Source of the DNA: Olleya marilimosa CAM030
GTDB lineage: Bacteria > Bacteroidota > Bacteroidia > Flavobacteriales > Flavobacteriaceae
DNA length: 64,000 bases
Direction: 5' to 3'
Assembly (NCBI RefSeq): GCF_000518485.1
Contig: NZ_JADR01000001.1
Location: forward strand, 770,672-834,671
The translations under genes and the position numbers were made by a program. The notes under the pieces are model-generated. The model ran no database searches and had not been told where the DNA came from. It worked only from the letters and a program-made list of their open reading frames with translations. Of this stretch, positions 28,625-37,566 are shown in pieces. The stretch's first letter is position 1. Each line of letters starts with the position of its first letter.

Positions 28625-31078
28625 ATGAAACCTTTTTTTATTTTAATTTTCGCATTACTAGTATCTAATCAATCACTAGCCCAAGACAAAAAATCATATC
28701 AGATAAAACGTACGGAAACACCTCCAAAAATTGATGGTGTTTTAGACGATACTGCATGGAAAGATGCACAAGTTGCTACTAACTTTACAGAGTTTAGACC
28801 TGATGTTGGAGATACTGCTGCTGCAAATAAAACAACCAAAGTCAGAATGACTTATGACGATTCTGGTATTTACGTGTCAGCTTACTGCTATGACAATCCA
28901 GAGGATATTATGCGTCAATTTACGCAACGTGATAATTTTGGACAATCTGATTTTTTTGGTTTAATATTTAATCCAAATAACGACGCACAAAACAATACCG
29001 AGTTTTTTGTGTTTAGTTCAGGTACGCAAGCTGATGCTGTTGAAAGCCCAAATTATGGAGAAGATTTTGGTTGGAATGCGGTTTGGGAAAGCAGTGTCCA
29101 AATAGTAGATGACGGTTGGATTGTTGAAATTAAAATACCTTATAGAGCTTTACGTTTTACACAACAAGAAGACCCTACTTGGGGCATTCAGTTTCATAGG
29201 CATTACAGAAAAACACGCGAACAAATGACGTGGAACGCTATTGATGTTACCAAAGGAAACATTGGGTTATATAATGCCGAATTAAAAGGAATTAAAAATA
29301 TTACACCTCCAACTAGATTAAGCTTTTTTCCTTACGCTTCTGGATTAGTAAGTACATTTGATGGCGAAACTGAAAGTGATTTTGCTGCTGGTTTAGATAT
29401 TAAATACGGAATTACAGAAAATATAACTTTAGATGCCACTTTAATACCTGATTTTAGTCAAGCAGGTTTTGATGATGTCCAATTAAATTTAGGGCCTTTT
29501 GAACAACAATTTGCAGAACAACGTCAGTTTTTTACTGAAGGTGTAGACTTGTTTAGTAAAGGTAATTTATTTTATTCTAGACGTATTGGAGATCGTCCTT
29601 CTGGAAGATTAAACCTAAATAATGACGAATCAATAGAGGAATATCCAGAAAAAGTCCAATTACTAAATGCAGTTAAAGTCTCAGGACGTACTAAAAATGG
29701 ATTAGGTATTGGTTTTTTTAATGCAATAACTAAAAAAACAGAAGTTGATATTACCAATACCTTAACTGGTCAAAAACGTAGCCAAATTGTAGAACCACTT
29801 GCTAATTACAATATCATGGTATTGGACCAGCAGTTTAATAAAAACTCTTCAGTAACCTTAATTAACACTAATGTTACTAGAGATGGAGAATTTAGAGATG
29901 CTAATGTTACAGGTTTACTATTAGATTTAGTAAATAAGAAAAACACTTATGGCGCAATAGCCGAAGTTAAAATGAGTACATTTAATGATGTTCCTAATAC
30001 AGAAAATGGATATACTGCAAGAGTTGGTGTTGGTAAAAATAGTGGAAAAATAAGATATAGTTTAACCTATGATTATGCAGATGAAAACTATGACATTAAT
30101 GATTTAGGTATTTTATTTAGAAACAACTACAGCAACTATAATGCAGAAGTTAGCTACCGTACGTTTGAGCCTACTAAAAACTTTAATAACACCTATTTTG
30201 GAACTTGGTTAAATTATAACCAATTATCTAATCCAAATACATTTACAGGTGCAAATACTGGTTTTAATTTTAATGGTCAGACCAAAACATTACATAACCT
30301 TGGTATTAATGGAAATTGGAATTTTGGAAAACAATATGACTATTTTGAACCACGAAACGGTTTTGATAGCTATTTTGTAACAGAAAATTATGCACAATCT
30401 AATATGTGGATTTCTAGTAACTACAATTTATTTTTTGCATTAGATGCAAATCTAGGTTATGGTCGCTTTTTTAACGATGATCGTAAAAACTTTAACAACA
30501 TTTGGTTTGGACTAAATCCACGTTTTAAATTTAATGACAAATTTTTAATGGTTTTAGGGTTTGATTATGACAATTATACTGCCGACAGAGGTTATGTTAA
30601 TGGTCAAGAAGTGAATGACGAAATTATTTTTGGTCAACGTGACAGAATTGATATGACTGCCAGCATATCTGGTAGTTATAACTTTAATTCGTTTAATGCT
30701 TTAACATTAAGTTTTAGAAATTATTTAAGTACTGTTACCTATGATGACAGCATGTATACCTTACAAGGTGATGGATCTTTAAACAGATCTGACATATACA
30801 CAAAAAACAATATAAGTAGCGATCTAGATTTTGATCCAGACATAAATTTTAATACTTGGAATTTAGATTTAAGCTACACGTGGCAATTTGCTCCTGGTAG
30901 TCAATTAACAGCCTTATACCGAAATCAGATTTTTAATTTTTCAAACGACTCTGAAGCTGGTTTTTTTGATAGTACCTCTGATTTATTCAAACAAGAACAA
31001 CGTAATACATTTTCTTTAAGAATGGTTTATTTTATAGATTACAACGACTTAAAAAAGGTGTTTCAAAGAAAAAGCTAA
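28625..31078 (+). CDS. DUF5916 outer-membrane protein with CBM9-like domain
   Basis: An 817-residue exported protein. A signal peptide (1-19, cleavage after SLA) precedes a CBM9-like carbohydrate-binding domain (about 30-210, with IDGVLDDTAWKDAQ and EIKIPYRALRF). The remaining DUF5916 region is rich in alternating aromatic strands typical of an outer-membrane beta-barrel and ends in an amphipathic strand (TFSLRMVYFIDYND). The role is unknown. Members are common in Bacteroidota and are sometimes linked to polysaccharide use, but no glycan-utilisation genes are adjacent. It is monocistronic or leads into the lolD-type gene 60 bases later. Confidence 0.88.
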   Translation: MKPFFILIFALLVSNQSLAQDKKSYQIKRTETPPKIDGVLDDTAWKDAQVATNFTEFRPDVGDTAAANKTTKVRMTYDDSGIYVSAYCYDNPEDIMRQFTQRDNFGQSDFFGLIFNPNNDAQNNTEFFVFSSGTQADAVESPNYGEDFGWNAVWESSVQIVDDGWIVEIKIPYRALRFTQQEDPTWGIQFHRHYRKTREQMTWNAIDVTKGNIGLYNAELKGIKNITPPTRLSFFPYASGLVSTFDGETESDFAAGLDIKYGITENITLDATLIPDFSQAGFDDVQLNLGPFEQQFAEQRQFFTEGVDLFSKGNLFYSRRIGDRPSGRLNLNNDESIEEYPEKVQLLNAVKVSGRTKNGLGIGFFNAITKKTEVDITNTLTGQKRSQIVEPLANYNIMVLDQQFNKNSSVTLINTNVTRDGEFRDANVTGLLLDLVNKKNTYGAIAEVKMSTFNDVPNTENGYTARVGVGKNSGKIRYSLTYDYADENYDINDLGILFRNNYSNYNAEVSYRTFEPTKNFNNTYFGTWLNYNQLSNPNTFTGANTGFNFNGQTKTLHNLGINGNWNFGKQYDYFEPRNGFDSYFVTENYAQSNMWISSNYNLFFALDANLGYGRFFNDDRKNFNNIWFGLNPRFKFNDKFLMVLGFDYDNYTADRGYVNGQEVNDEIIFGQRDRIDMTASISGSYNFNSFNALTLSFRNYLSTVTYDDSMYTLQGDGSLNRSDIYTKNNISSDLDFDPDINFNTWNLDLSYTWQFAPGSQLTALYRNQIFNFSNDSEAGFFDSTSDLFKQEQRNTFSLRMVYFIDYNDLKKVFQRKS

Positions 31079-31138
31079 AACAACTTAAAGTTGTCTAATA
31101 CGTTATAAAGTGGTAATTTCCAAACTTTATAAAAGACT

Positions 31139-31798
31139 ATGATTAAAGCAAAAAATATACACAAATATTACGATGACTTACATGTACTAAAAGGTGTAGA
31201 TGTACATATTAAAAAAGGTGAAATTGTATCCATAGTTGGTGCTTCTGGTGCAGGAAAAACAACATTGTTACAAATTTTAGGAACCTTAGATTTTATTGAA
31301 AATAAAACCGAAAGTCAATTAATAATAAACGGAAAAGAGATTACAGGATTGACCGAAAAACAATTGGCACAATTTAGAAATCAAAATATTGGTTTTATTT
31401 TTCAATTTCATCAGCTATTACCTGAGTTTACTGCTATTGAAAATGTATGCATACCTGCATTTATTAAAGGCACTAATACATCTGATGCCGAAAAACGTGC
31501 TAAGGAACTACTTGATTTTTTAGGATTATCACATCGCTATAACCATAAACCTAGTGAATTATCAGGTGGAGAGCAACAACGTGTCGCTGTAGCAAGAGCA
31601 TTAATAAATAACCCAGAGTTAATCTTTGCAGACGAACCTTCAGGTAACTTAGATAGCGAAAGTGCAGAAAATTTACACAATCTATTTTTTAAATTACGTG
31701 ATCAATTTGGACAAACCTTTGTAATTGTTACTCACAACGCAGACTTAGCTAACCTAGCAGATCGTAAATTAACCATGGTTGATGGTAAAATCGTTTAA
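31139..31798 (+). CDS. lolD: ABC transporter ATP-binding protein, LolD-like
   Basis: A 219-residue ATPase of the MacB/LolD class. Walker A is GASGAGKTT (about 36-44), the signature is [15 protein letters not shown], Walker B is LIFADEPSG, and the H-loop is IVTHNADLA. The class powers lipoprotein release or other mechanotransmission systems, but the permease partners (LolC/E) are not in the window, so the symbol is tentative. A CPBP-type membrane protease gene follows after 3 bases, in the same operon. Confidence 0.85.
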   Translation: MIKAKNIHKYYDDLHVLKGVDVHIKKGEIVSIVGASGAGKTTLLQILGTLDFIENKTESQLIINGKEITGLTEKQLAQFRNQNIGFIFQFHQLLPEFTAIENVCIPAFIKGTNTSDAEKRAKELLDFLGLSHRYNHKPSELSGGEQQRVAVARALINNPELIFADEPSGNLDSESAENLHNLFFKLRDQFGQTFVIVTHNADLANLADRKLTMVDGKIV

Positions 31799-31801
31799 AA
31801 T

Positions 31802-32347
31802 ATGATTATACTTTTTAACTCTGTTTTTAATTATATTAAAAATCCACGATTAAAACCTTTAAAGCATATTACTATTAAGCAAAAACTGGAGCTAGTTTTA
31901 CAATGTCTGCCACTTTGCATTATGCTTGGTCTGGGATTTGGACTACTAACTATTATATTAGAAGCATTAGGTCTATACAGTTCTGACTCTCATGCCTTTA
32001 ATAAATTATTAGAAGAGCAATCTAAAATAAGTATTATATTTAGTGCTGTTATATTAGCTCCTGTTATTGAAGAATTAATCTTTAGAGGACCAATGACCTT
32101 ATTTAATAAAAAATATTTTAAAATAGGGTTTTACGCACTAACTATCATTTTTGGTTATGTACATATTTTTAATTTTGAAATTACGCCAGAAATAATATTA
32201 TTATCTCCATTATTAATTGCACCACAATTAGCAGTAGGATCTGTTTTTGGTTATGTACGTGTGCGTTTAGGATTAGTTTACTCTATGTTATTACATGCTT
32301 GCTATAATGGTATTTTAGTGATTCCTGCTATTTTATTTATAAACTAA
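31802..32347 (+). CDS. CPBP family intramembrane glutamic endopeptidase
   Basis: A 181-residue membrane protein with about five helices. The diagnostic EExxxR motif is EELIFRG (Glu90-Glu91, Arg95). Downstream histidines lie in FGYVHIFNF and LLHACYNG, matching the remaining motifs of the Rce1/CPBP fold. Bacterial members cleave or modify membrane-associated peptides. Its substrate is unknown. It is translationally linked to the LolD-like ATPase (3-base gap). Confidence 0.88.
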   Translation: MIILFNSVFNYIKNPRLKPLKHITIKQKLELVLQCLPLCIMLGLGFGLLTIILEALGLYSSDSHAFNKLLEEQSKISIIFSAVILAPVIEELIFRGPMTLFNKKYFKIGFYALTIIFGYVHIFNFEITPEIILLSPLLIAPQLAVGSVFGYVRVRLGLVYSMLLHACYNGILVIPAILFIN

Positions 32348-32420
32348 ACGTAAATAATATAATACTGTTACAGATTATTAAAGCTAAAAATAAACGCTTA
32401 ATCTTACGCAACCAATAGAC

Positions 32421-32428
32421 TAAATTTG
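32421..32428 (+). promoter_or_regulatory. Promoter -7 element (TAAATTTG)
   Basis: TAAATTTG matches TAnnTTTG. It lies 18 bases upstream of the ATG of the hypothetical lipoprotein, implying a very short leader. Confidence 0.55.
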
Positions 32429-32446
32429 TATCTATAAATAAAAAAG

Positions 32447-33019
32447 ATGTTTAAAAAAATTGGGTGGTCTATTGTATTTTTTCTTGTTATACAGGTTGTG
32501 TTATATTCTTGCTGTAAAGAAAAAACTTATAATGTTGATTTGCAACACATAAAGATTATTTACGACAACAATGAAGCACAAACCGTTACATCAGAAGATT
32601 TAATTGTTTATCTAGATTTTGTTTATAATTATGATGAAGTGGCATCTATCTTAAATTCTAATTTTAACTTTAATACTGCTTTAGCAACAACTTGTCCCAA
32701 CGATATCTATAATTATAATTTTAGTTTTACAGACTTAAATATTACAGCTGATGCAGATATTAATGGTATTGAAGCTGGTCTTAGTTTAAATAGTATTATG
32801 AAGTTTTCTTATAATAATATTGATGATTTATTAGACATTAGTCAATTTTATAATCCTACAAATAATGAGGATTTTTATACACCAGAAGCACCTGAGACAT
32901 TATTATTTGTATTTGATCAAGACATTCCTGCCAATACCCAATTTAAATTAACATTTACAGTTCAAACCTCTAATGAAATAACTTATACTTTTACATCCAA
33001 TACCTATATAATTGAATAA
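32447..33019 (+). CDS. Hypothetical lipoprotein
   Basis: A 190-residue exported protein. A hydrophobic N-terminal helix (about 6-20) ends in YSCC, a probable lipobox with the lipidated Cys at 22 or 23. The mature part is beta-rich and ends in strands such as FKLTFTVQTSNEITYTF, suggesting an Ig-like fold. No named family was recognised. The next gene starts 3 bases later, so they share a message. Confidence 0.7.
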   Translation: MFKKIGWSIVFFLVIQVVLYSCCKEKTYNVDLQHIKIIYDNNEAQTVTSEDLIVYLDFVYNYDEVASILNSNFNFNTALATTCPNDIYNYNFSFTDLNITADADINGIEAGLSLNSIMKFSYNNIDDLLDISQFYNPTNNEDFYTPEAPETLLFVFDQDIPANTQFKLTFTVQTSNEITYTFTSNTYIIE

Positions 33020-33022
33020 TTA

Positions 33023-33787
33023 ATGAATAAAAAAGACCTAAAAGATTTTCTAGATGCCAAAGTCTATTTATATAACAAACCGGATTTTATTGATAGTGAC
33101 CCAATACAAATTCCGCATTTATTTAGTAAAAAAGAAGACATAGAAATTGCTGGGTTTTTAAGTGCTACAATTGCTTGGGGAAACAGAAAAAGTATCAACA
33201 ACAATGCTCATAAAATGATGCAACTTTTAGATCAAGAACCTTATGATTTTGTTGTAAATCATAAAGATTCAGATTTAGAAAAATTAGAATCTTTTGTACA
33301 TCGAACGTTTAATGGTACAGATTTTATGACCTTTATTAAAGGGTTACAGCATATTTACTTAAATCATGATGGTTTAGAGTCCGTGTTTAAAAAACATGCA
33401 GAAAAGGCAAGTTTACAAAAAGCAATTCATAATTTTAAACATACTTTTTTTGAAATCCAACATTTACCACGTACACAAAAACATATTAGTGATCCTTTAA
33501 AAAACAGTGCTGCAAAACGCATCAATATGTTTTTAAGATGGATGGTTAGACCCAATAATACTAATGTAGATTTAGGGATTTGGACAAGCCTCTCTCCTGC
33601 TCAATTATCATGTCCTTTAGATGTACACTCTGGGAATGTTGCTAGAAAATTAGGATTGTTACATAGAAAACAAAATGATGGTAAAGCTTTAGCCGAATTA
33701 GATGCAAGTTTAAGATTATTAGACCCTAACGATCCGGTAAAATATGATTTTGCTTTGTTTGGTTTAGGAGTTTTTGAAAAATTTTAA
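33023..33787 (+). CDS. TIGR02757 family protein (DUF2400)
   Basis: A 254-residue soluble protein of a Bacteroidota-wide family of unknown function. Recognisable elements are the N-terminal DAKVYLYNKPDFIDSDPIQIPH, the ATIAWGNRKSI segment, and a central KRINMFLRWMVR helix. The helical pattern and the late PLDVHSGNVARKLGLL segment recall helix-hairpin-helix DNA glycosylases, so a nucleic-acid role is possible but unproven. It follows the hypothetical lipoprotein gene by 3 bases. Confidence 0.88.
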   Translation: MNKKDLKDFLDAKVYLYNKPDFIDSDPIQIPHLFSKKEDIEIAGFLSATIAWGNRKSINNNAHKMMQLLDQEPYDFVVNHKDSDLEKLESFVHRTFNGTDFMTFIKGLQHIYLNHDGLESVFKKHAEKASLQKAIHNFKHTFFEIQHLPRTQKHISDPLKNSAAKRINMFLRWMVRPNNTNVDLGIWTSLSPAQLSCPLDVHSGNVARKLGLLHRKQNDGKALAELDASLRLLDPNDPVKYDFALFGLGVFEKF

Positions 33788-33854
33788 TCTTTTAAAACTA
33801 TAATATAGTTATTTTCGTAAATAATTTTTTAAATGTATGAAGAATTAGCCCTTT

Positions 33855-35051
33855 ATGATTAAACCCGATTTTCCCCAAAACGAAATTGAACGACTATCTG
33901 TTGTAAATAAATACAAATTATTAGACACCTTACCAGAAAGTGATTTTGACAATATAACCAGTTTGGTAGCCACTATATGTGATGTGCCAATTTCGTTAAT
34001 AACACTGCTTGATACAGACCGTAATTTTTTAAAGTCTCATCATGGTTTAGACATTCAAGAATCACCTAGAGACATCTCGTTTTGTGGTCACGCTATTTTA
34101 CAAAACGAAGATATTTTTGTAATTGAAGATTCTAGAAAAGACAGTAGATTTATAGGCAACCCATTAATAGATCAATTTAAAGCAATTTTTTATGCTGGTG
34201 TACCACTACGTAATAATGATGGTTTAGCTTTAGGGACTTTATGTGTATATGATCACAAACCTAAACAACTAACAGAAGTACAGAAAAAAGCACTTATAAT
34301 TTTAGGAAAACAAGTCATGAACTTGTTTGATTTAAGATTAAACAATAGACTTTTAGACGAGTCTAAAAAAGAACTACTTGAAAGAAATGCAGAGCTTAGT
34401 AAATTTGCTAGTCACGTGTCTCATGATTTAAAATCACCACTAGCAAATATTATCTCTTTAACTACTTTTTTAAAAGAAGAAGAAGGAAATGTGTTTACAG
34501 AAGAATCTGTTGAATACATTAATTTTATAGAAGAATCTGCGGACTCTCTAAAAAATTATATTGACGGTATACTAATTCATTATAAATCTAACGAGCTATT
34601 AAATGAAGACAAACAAACCATTGCTTTAAATGATTTATTTGAAGAAGTAAAACGAATACATCTATTAGATGATGCACATTTTAAAAGTAATACAAGGGAT
34701 AAAAATGTGTTTATTAATAAAGCAGCTGTAACTCAAATTTTAATAAATTTAGTAGACAATGCTTTAAAGTATAATAGCAGTAAGCATCCTGAAATTACAC
34801 TAAACTATTCTGAAAATAAAAACTTTCATATTTTTTCTGTAACAGATAATGGTATTGGAATAGCACAAGAGCAACAAAACGAAGTGTTTAAACTGTTTAA
34901 TAACAACAATCAAACAGATGTAAAAGGAAATAAAGGCACTGGAATTGGGTTATTTACTGTAAAAAACTTAGTCAAAAAGCTTAATGGAGATATTGTTTTA
35001 AAATCTGAAATTGGTAAAGGCAGCACCTTTACTTTTACCATCTCTAAATAA
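33855..35051 (+). CDS. GAF domain sensor histidine kinase
   Basis: A 398-residue soluble kinase with no membrane segment. A GAF domain (about 20-155, with FCGHAIL and YAGVPLRNNDGLALGTLCVYD) is followed by a short coiled coil. The HisKA domain carries phospho-acceptor His190 in SHVSHDLKSPL. The ATPase domain has N-box LVDNALKYN, G1 DNGIGI and G2 GTGIGLFTVKNLV. The signal bound by the GAF domain and the partner response regulator are unknown; none is adjacent. It is followed by a bidirectional terminator. Confidence 0.93.
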   Translation: MIKPDFPQNEIERLSVVNKYKLLDTLPESDFDNITSLVATICDVPISLITLLDTDRNFLKSHHGLDIQESPRDISFCGHAILQNEDIFVIEDSRKDSRFIGNPLIDQFKAIFYAGVPLRNNDGLALGTLCVYDHKPKQLTEVQKKALIILGKQVMNLFDLRLNNRLLDESKKELLERNAELSKFASHVSHDLKSPLANIISLTTFLKEEEGNVFTEESVEYINFIEESADSLKNYIDGILIHYKSNELLNEDKQTIALNDLFEEVKRIHLLDDAHFKSNTRDKNVFINKAAVTQILINLVDNALKYNSSKHPEITLNYSENKNFHIFSVTDNGIGIAQEQQNEVFKLFNNNNQTDVKGNKGTGIGLFTVKNLVKKLNGDIVLKSEIGKGSTFTFTISK

Positions 35052-35082
35052 AAAAAGCCTAATCGAAAGATTAGGCTTTTTA
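35050..35082. terminator. Bidirectional rho-independent terminator
   Basis: GCCTAATC-GAAA-GATTAGGC stem with A and T tracts on either side, between convergent genes. Confidence 0.9.
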
Positions 35083-35100
35083 ATAGTCTTAATTGATTAA

Positions 35101-35424
35101 CTAAGATTTTTTCATCTGCTTTATAAGCTTTTTAGTCAAAGTTTCTTGATCTTTATAAAGCGTCCCGCTCATTCCTAAGCATTGACCATCCTTTAATTGT
35201 AAAGATTTTTGATCCACAATGTATGTACCATCACTTTTAACAACGGTTCCGTCATTAAGTTTTAAATCTCCTTTTAATTGTACAACACCATCTGTTGTAT
35301 AATGAAACACTTTACTGTCTAAAAGTATAACGTAATTAGAATCTTCAATTTGTTTAGCATCTTGAGCCATCATAGTATTGATTCCAAGAAAAACGGTAAA
35401 GGCAATAAGAATTAATTTTTTCAT
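35101..35424 (-). CDS. DUF6799 domain protein, exported
   Basis: A 107-residue small secreted protein. The signal peptide (MKKLILIAFTVFLGINTMMAQ) is followed by a beta-rich domain with repeated Gly-Thr turns (KLNDGTVVKSDGTYIVDQ and LKDGQCLGMSGTLY) typical of DUF6799. Function unknown. It sits between the shared terminator and the M61 peptidase gene, with a 101-base gap to the latter. Confidence 0.8.
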   Translation of the reverse strand: MKKLILIAFTVFLGINTMMAQDAKQIEDSNYVILLDSKVFHYTTDGVVQLKGDLKLNDGTVVKSDGTYIVDQKSLQLKDGQCLGMSGTLYKDQETLTKKLIKQMKKS

Positions 35425-35525
35425 TTTATATATTTTTAAGTTTAGCCAAATGATTTTATAATTAGTTGTAAATCATTCTCTAAGTTAAACATTTCAACTT
35501 TTATGCCAAACTTTTTATTAAATAT

Positions 35526-37415
35526 TTAGCCTTTTAACCAAGCTTGTCTTATTGCTTTTTGTGCCTCTGTAGCATTAACATCTTCAACTAATTTGGTTCC
35601 CGTAGTGTAAGATTGTGTTAATTTGGTTTTAATAACAATCTCTTCACCTTTTCTATCTAAAACAACATTAATATCTGTACCTGGTTGCCACATGTACATA
35701 GCAGTTAAGATTTGTTGTGCTGTAGCTAAAGTTAACTCTTTACCATCTACTGATTTTAAAACATCGCCTGGTAAAACACCATTGTCATTCCAAAAACTAT
35801 TATCCTTAACAGCTTCACTAAAAGGAATAGTCATTGTAGCTCTATCTGGAGCAAAAATTAAAGTACCATCATTTTGGATGTAGTTAGTTTTAACTTTTCC
35901 AGTATCTAAACTTAATCCTACTTTTTTAAAGTAAACCGAATAATCAATTGGTGTACCACCAACAACATGCGTGTTTAAAAATTCGCCAACACTAGGGTAA
36001 GTCATTGCAGTAATTTCTTCTATTAACTTATCATCTTCAAACGGTTTGTTTTTTCCGTACTTGTTAGATAATTCTTTCATTAAAGATAAAATACCTCTAT
36101 TACCATTGCTCTCTTCACGTAAAATAATATCAATACACATACCTATTAAGGCACCTTTCATGTATACGTTATAATATTGCGGTGCGTATGGCTCGTCTAA
36201 AACGTTTTCACTCATTTCAGTAAAACTCATGCTATCATTTAGGTTAGCTGCAGTTTGGATTTTACCTAAGATATCTCCATAAAACTCTTCTGAGTCTACT
36301 AAATCTTGATCAACTTGAAATAACGTTGCAAAATATTCTGTTACACCTTCATACATCCATAAATGCTTAGAAAATGTAGGTTGATTGTAATCAAAGTAGT
36401 GTACATCTTCAGAGTGCACACTTAATGGTGTTACAATATGAAAAAACTCGTGCGATACTACATCAATCATACTTTCAGCTAAAGCTTCAAAAGGCATATC
36501 TTCTCCTAAAACCACAACAGTAGACGTATGGTGTTCTAAAGCCCCAAAACCTTTAGGAGATTCTGGTTTACCCTCTGATAAGTATAAATAAATATCATAA
36601 CGTGGTGTACTGTTAATATCACCTAAATACGTTTTTTGAGCTTGCATCATTTTTTGCATTACAGCTTTAATGCTTTCTGCGCTATGTACTTTATTTGGTG
36701 AATAAACACTTAATACAATTTTGATATCTCCAACCTGAAATTCTTCTACATCTAAATCTCCGTAAAACATTGGATTATCTGTAATGTCAAAATAACGTGG
36801 TGCAAAATAACTTGAAGTTGCTAATTTACCATCTTTACTTACTGTTTTACCTGTTTCTTGTAAAGCAGAGGTACGTTTAAAATCTACAGGTGCAGTAACA
36901 TCTAAACTGTATTGGCTATCTTTTAAGCTATCAAAATAACCAATAAAACCATGTAAATTTAATACATAATTAGTAGGCTCTATATTTGTTCCTGCTGGAG
37001 AAAAAGGTGCTTCACCACCTATTCCACCTGTTACTTCTTGATCAAAAGTATCATTAGTATTATAAGTAATGTAATCTAATTGTGTTGCATTAGCAATAGT
37101 CCAAGTATTAGTGTCAACTTTAACGGTTGGTAATTCTTTTCCTTTATAATCAAACGCTTTAAAATCGTCTACATATTTTCCAAAATCACTTACAGAGTAA
37201 GTTCCTTGTACTACTCTTGGCAATCTATACGTTACTGTTTCTTGCGTAAAACGACCTGGATTAATTGTTACAGGTGCTTTGTCATTAATTACTTTAGACA
37301 AATCAATAGAAGTTACTATTGGCGACTGCGACGCTAATTTATCAGATGTTTTTGTACTATTACATCCAACCAATATTAGCCCTGTTGCAATAGTTGTTAC
37401 TAAAAGTTTTTTCAT
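35526..37415 (-). CDS. M61 family metallopeptidase with PDZ domain, lipoprotein
   Basis: A 629-residue peptidase. The N terminus is a lipoprotein signal with Cys18 (LVGCNS). An M61 N-terminal beta domain (about 30-230) precedes the catalytic domain, whose zinc motif HEFFH is at 322-326; the third ligand is probably the Glu in MYEGVTEYFA. A PDZ domain lies near the C terminus (about 525-590, GVLPGDVLKSVDGKEL). Known M61 enzymes are glycyl aminopeptidases. It is expected to work in the periplasm or at the outer membrane. It is divergent from the BatA-domain gene. Confidence 0.92.
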   Translation of the reverse strand: MKKLLVTTIATGLILVGCNSTKTSDKLASQSPIVTSIDLSKVINDKAPVTINPGRFTQETVTYRLPRVVQGTYSVSDFGKYVDDFKAFDYKGKELPTVKVDTNTWTIANATQLDYITYNTNDTFDQEVTGGIGGEAPFSPAGTNIEPTNYVLNLHGFIGYFDSLKDSQYSLDVTAPVDFKRTSALQETGKTVSKDGKLATSSYFAPRYFDITDNPMFYGDLDVEEFQVGDIKIVLSVYSPNKVHSAESIKAVMQKMMQAQKTYLGDINSTPRYDIYLYLSEGKPESPKGFGALEHHTSTVVVLGEDMPFEALAESMIDVVSHEFFHIVTPLSVHSEDVHYFDYNQPTFSKHLWMYEGVTEYFATLFQVDQDLVDSEEFYGDILGKIQTAANLNDSMSFTEMSENVLDEPYAPQYYNVYMKGALIGMCIDIILREESNGNRGILSLMKELSNKYGKNKPFEDDKLIEEITAMTYPSVGEFLNTHVVGGTPIDYSVYFKKVGLSLDTGKVKTNYIQNDGTLIFAPDRATMTIPFSEAVKDNSFWNDNGVLPGDVLKSVDGKELTLATAQQILTAMYMWQPGTDINVVLDRKGEEIVIKTKLTQSYTTGTKLVEDVNATEAQKAIRQAWLKG

Positions 37416-37456
37416 TTTTTAAGTTTATTTGTTAATGGTCCTGCTTAGAAGACGCT

Positions 37457-37464
37457 CAAAAATA
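37457..37464 (-). promoter_or_regulatory. Promoter -7 element (TATTTTTG) of M61 gene
   Basis: Minus-strand TATTTTTG matches TAnnTTTG, about 40 bases upstream of the ATG. No clear -33. Confidence 0.45.
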
Positions 37465-37542
37465 TAATTTGTTACATAATCTTGTCACTAAGTTTTTGTT
37501 AAATTGTTAATTTTGAAATAGGCTTTATATAAATGCAATTAT

Positions 37543-37550
37543 TATCTTTG
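37543..37550 (+). promoter_or_regulatory. Promoter -7 element (TATCTTTG) of BatA-domain operon
   Basis: TATCTTTG is an exact match to the -7 element. With the ATG at 37567, the leader would be only about ten bases. Confidence 0.6.
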
Positions 37551-37566
37551 ACAAACTTTAAATTTA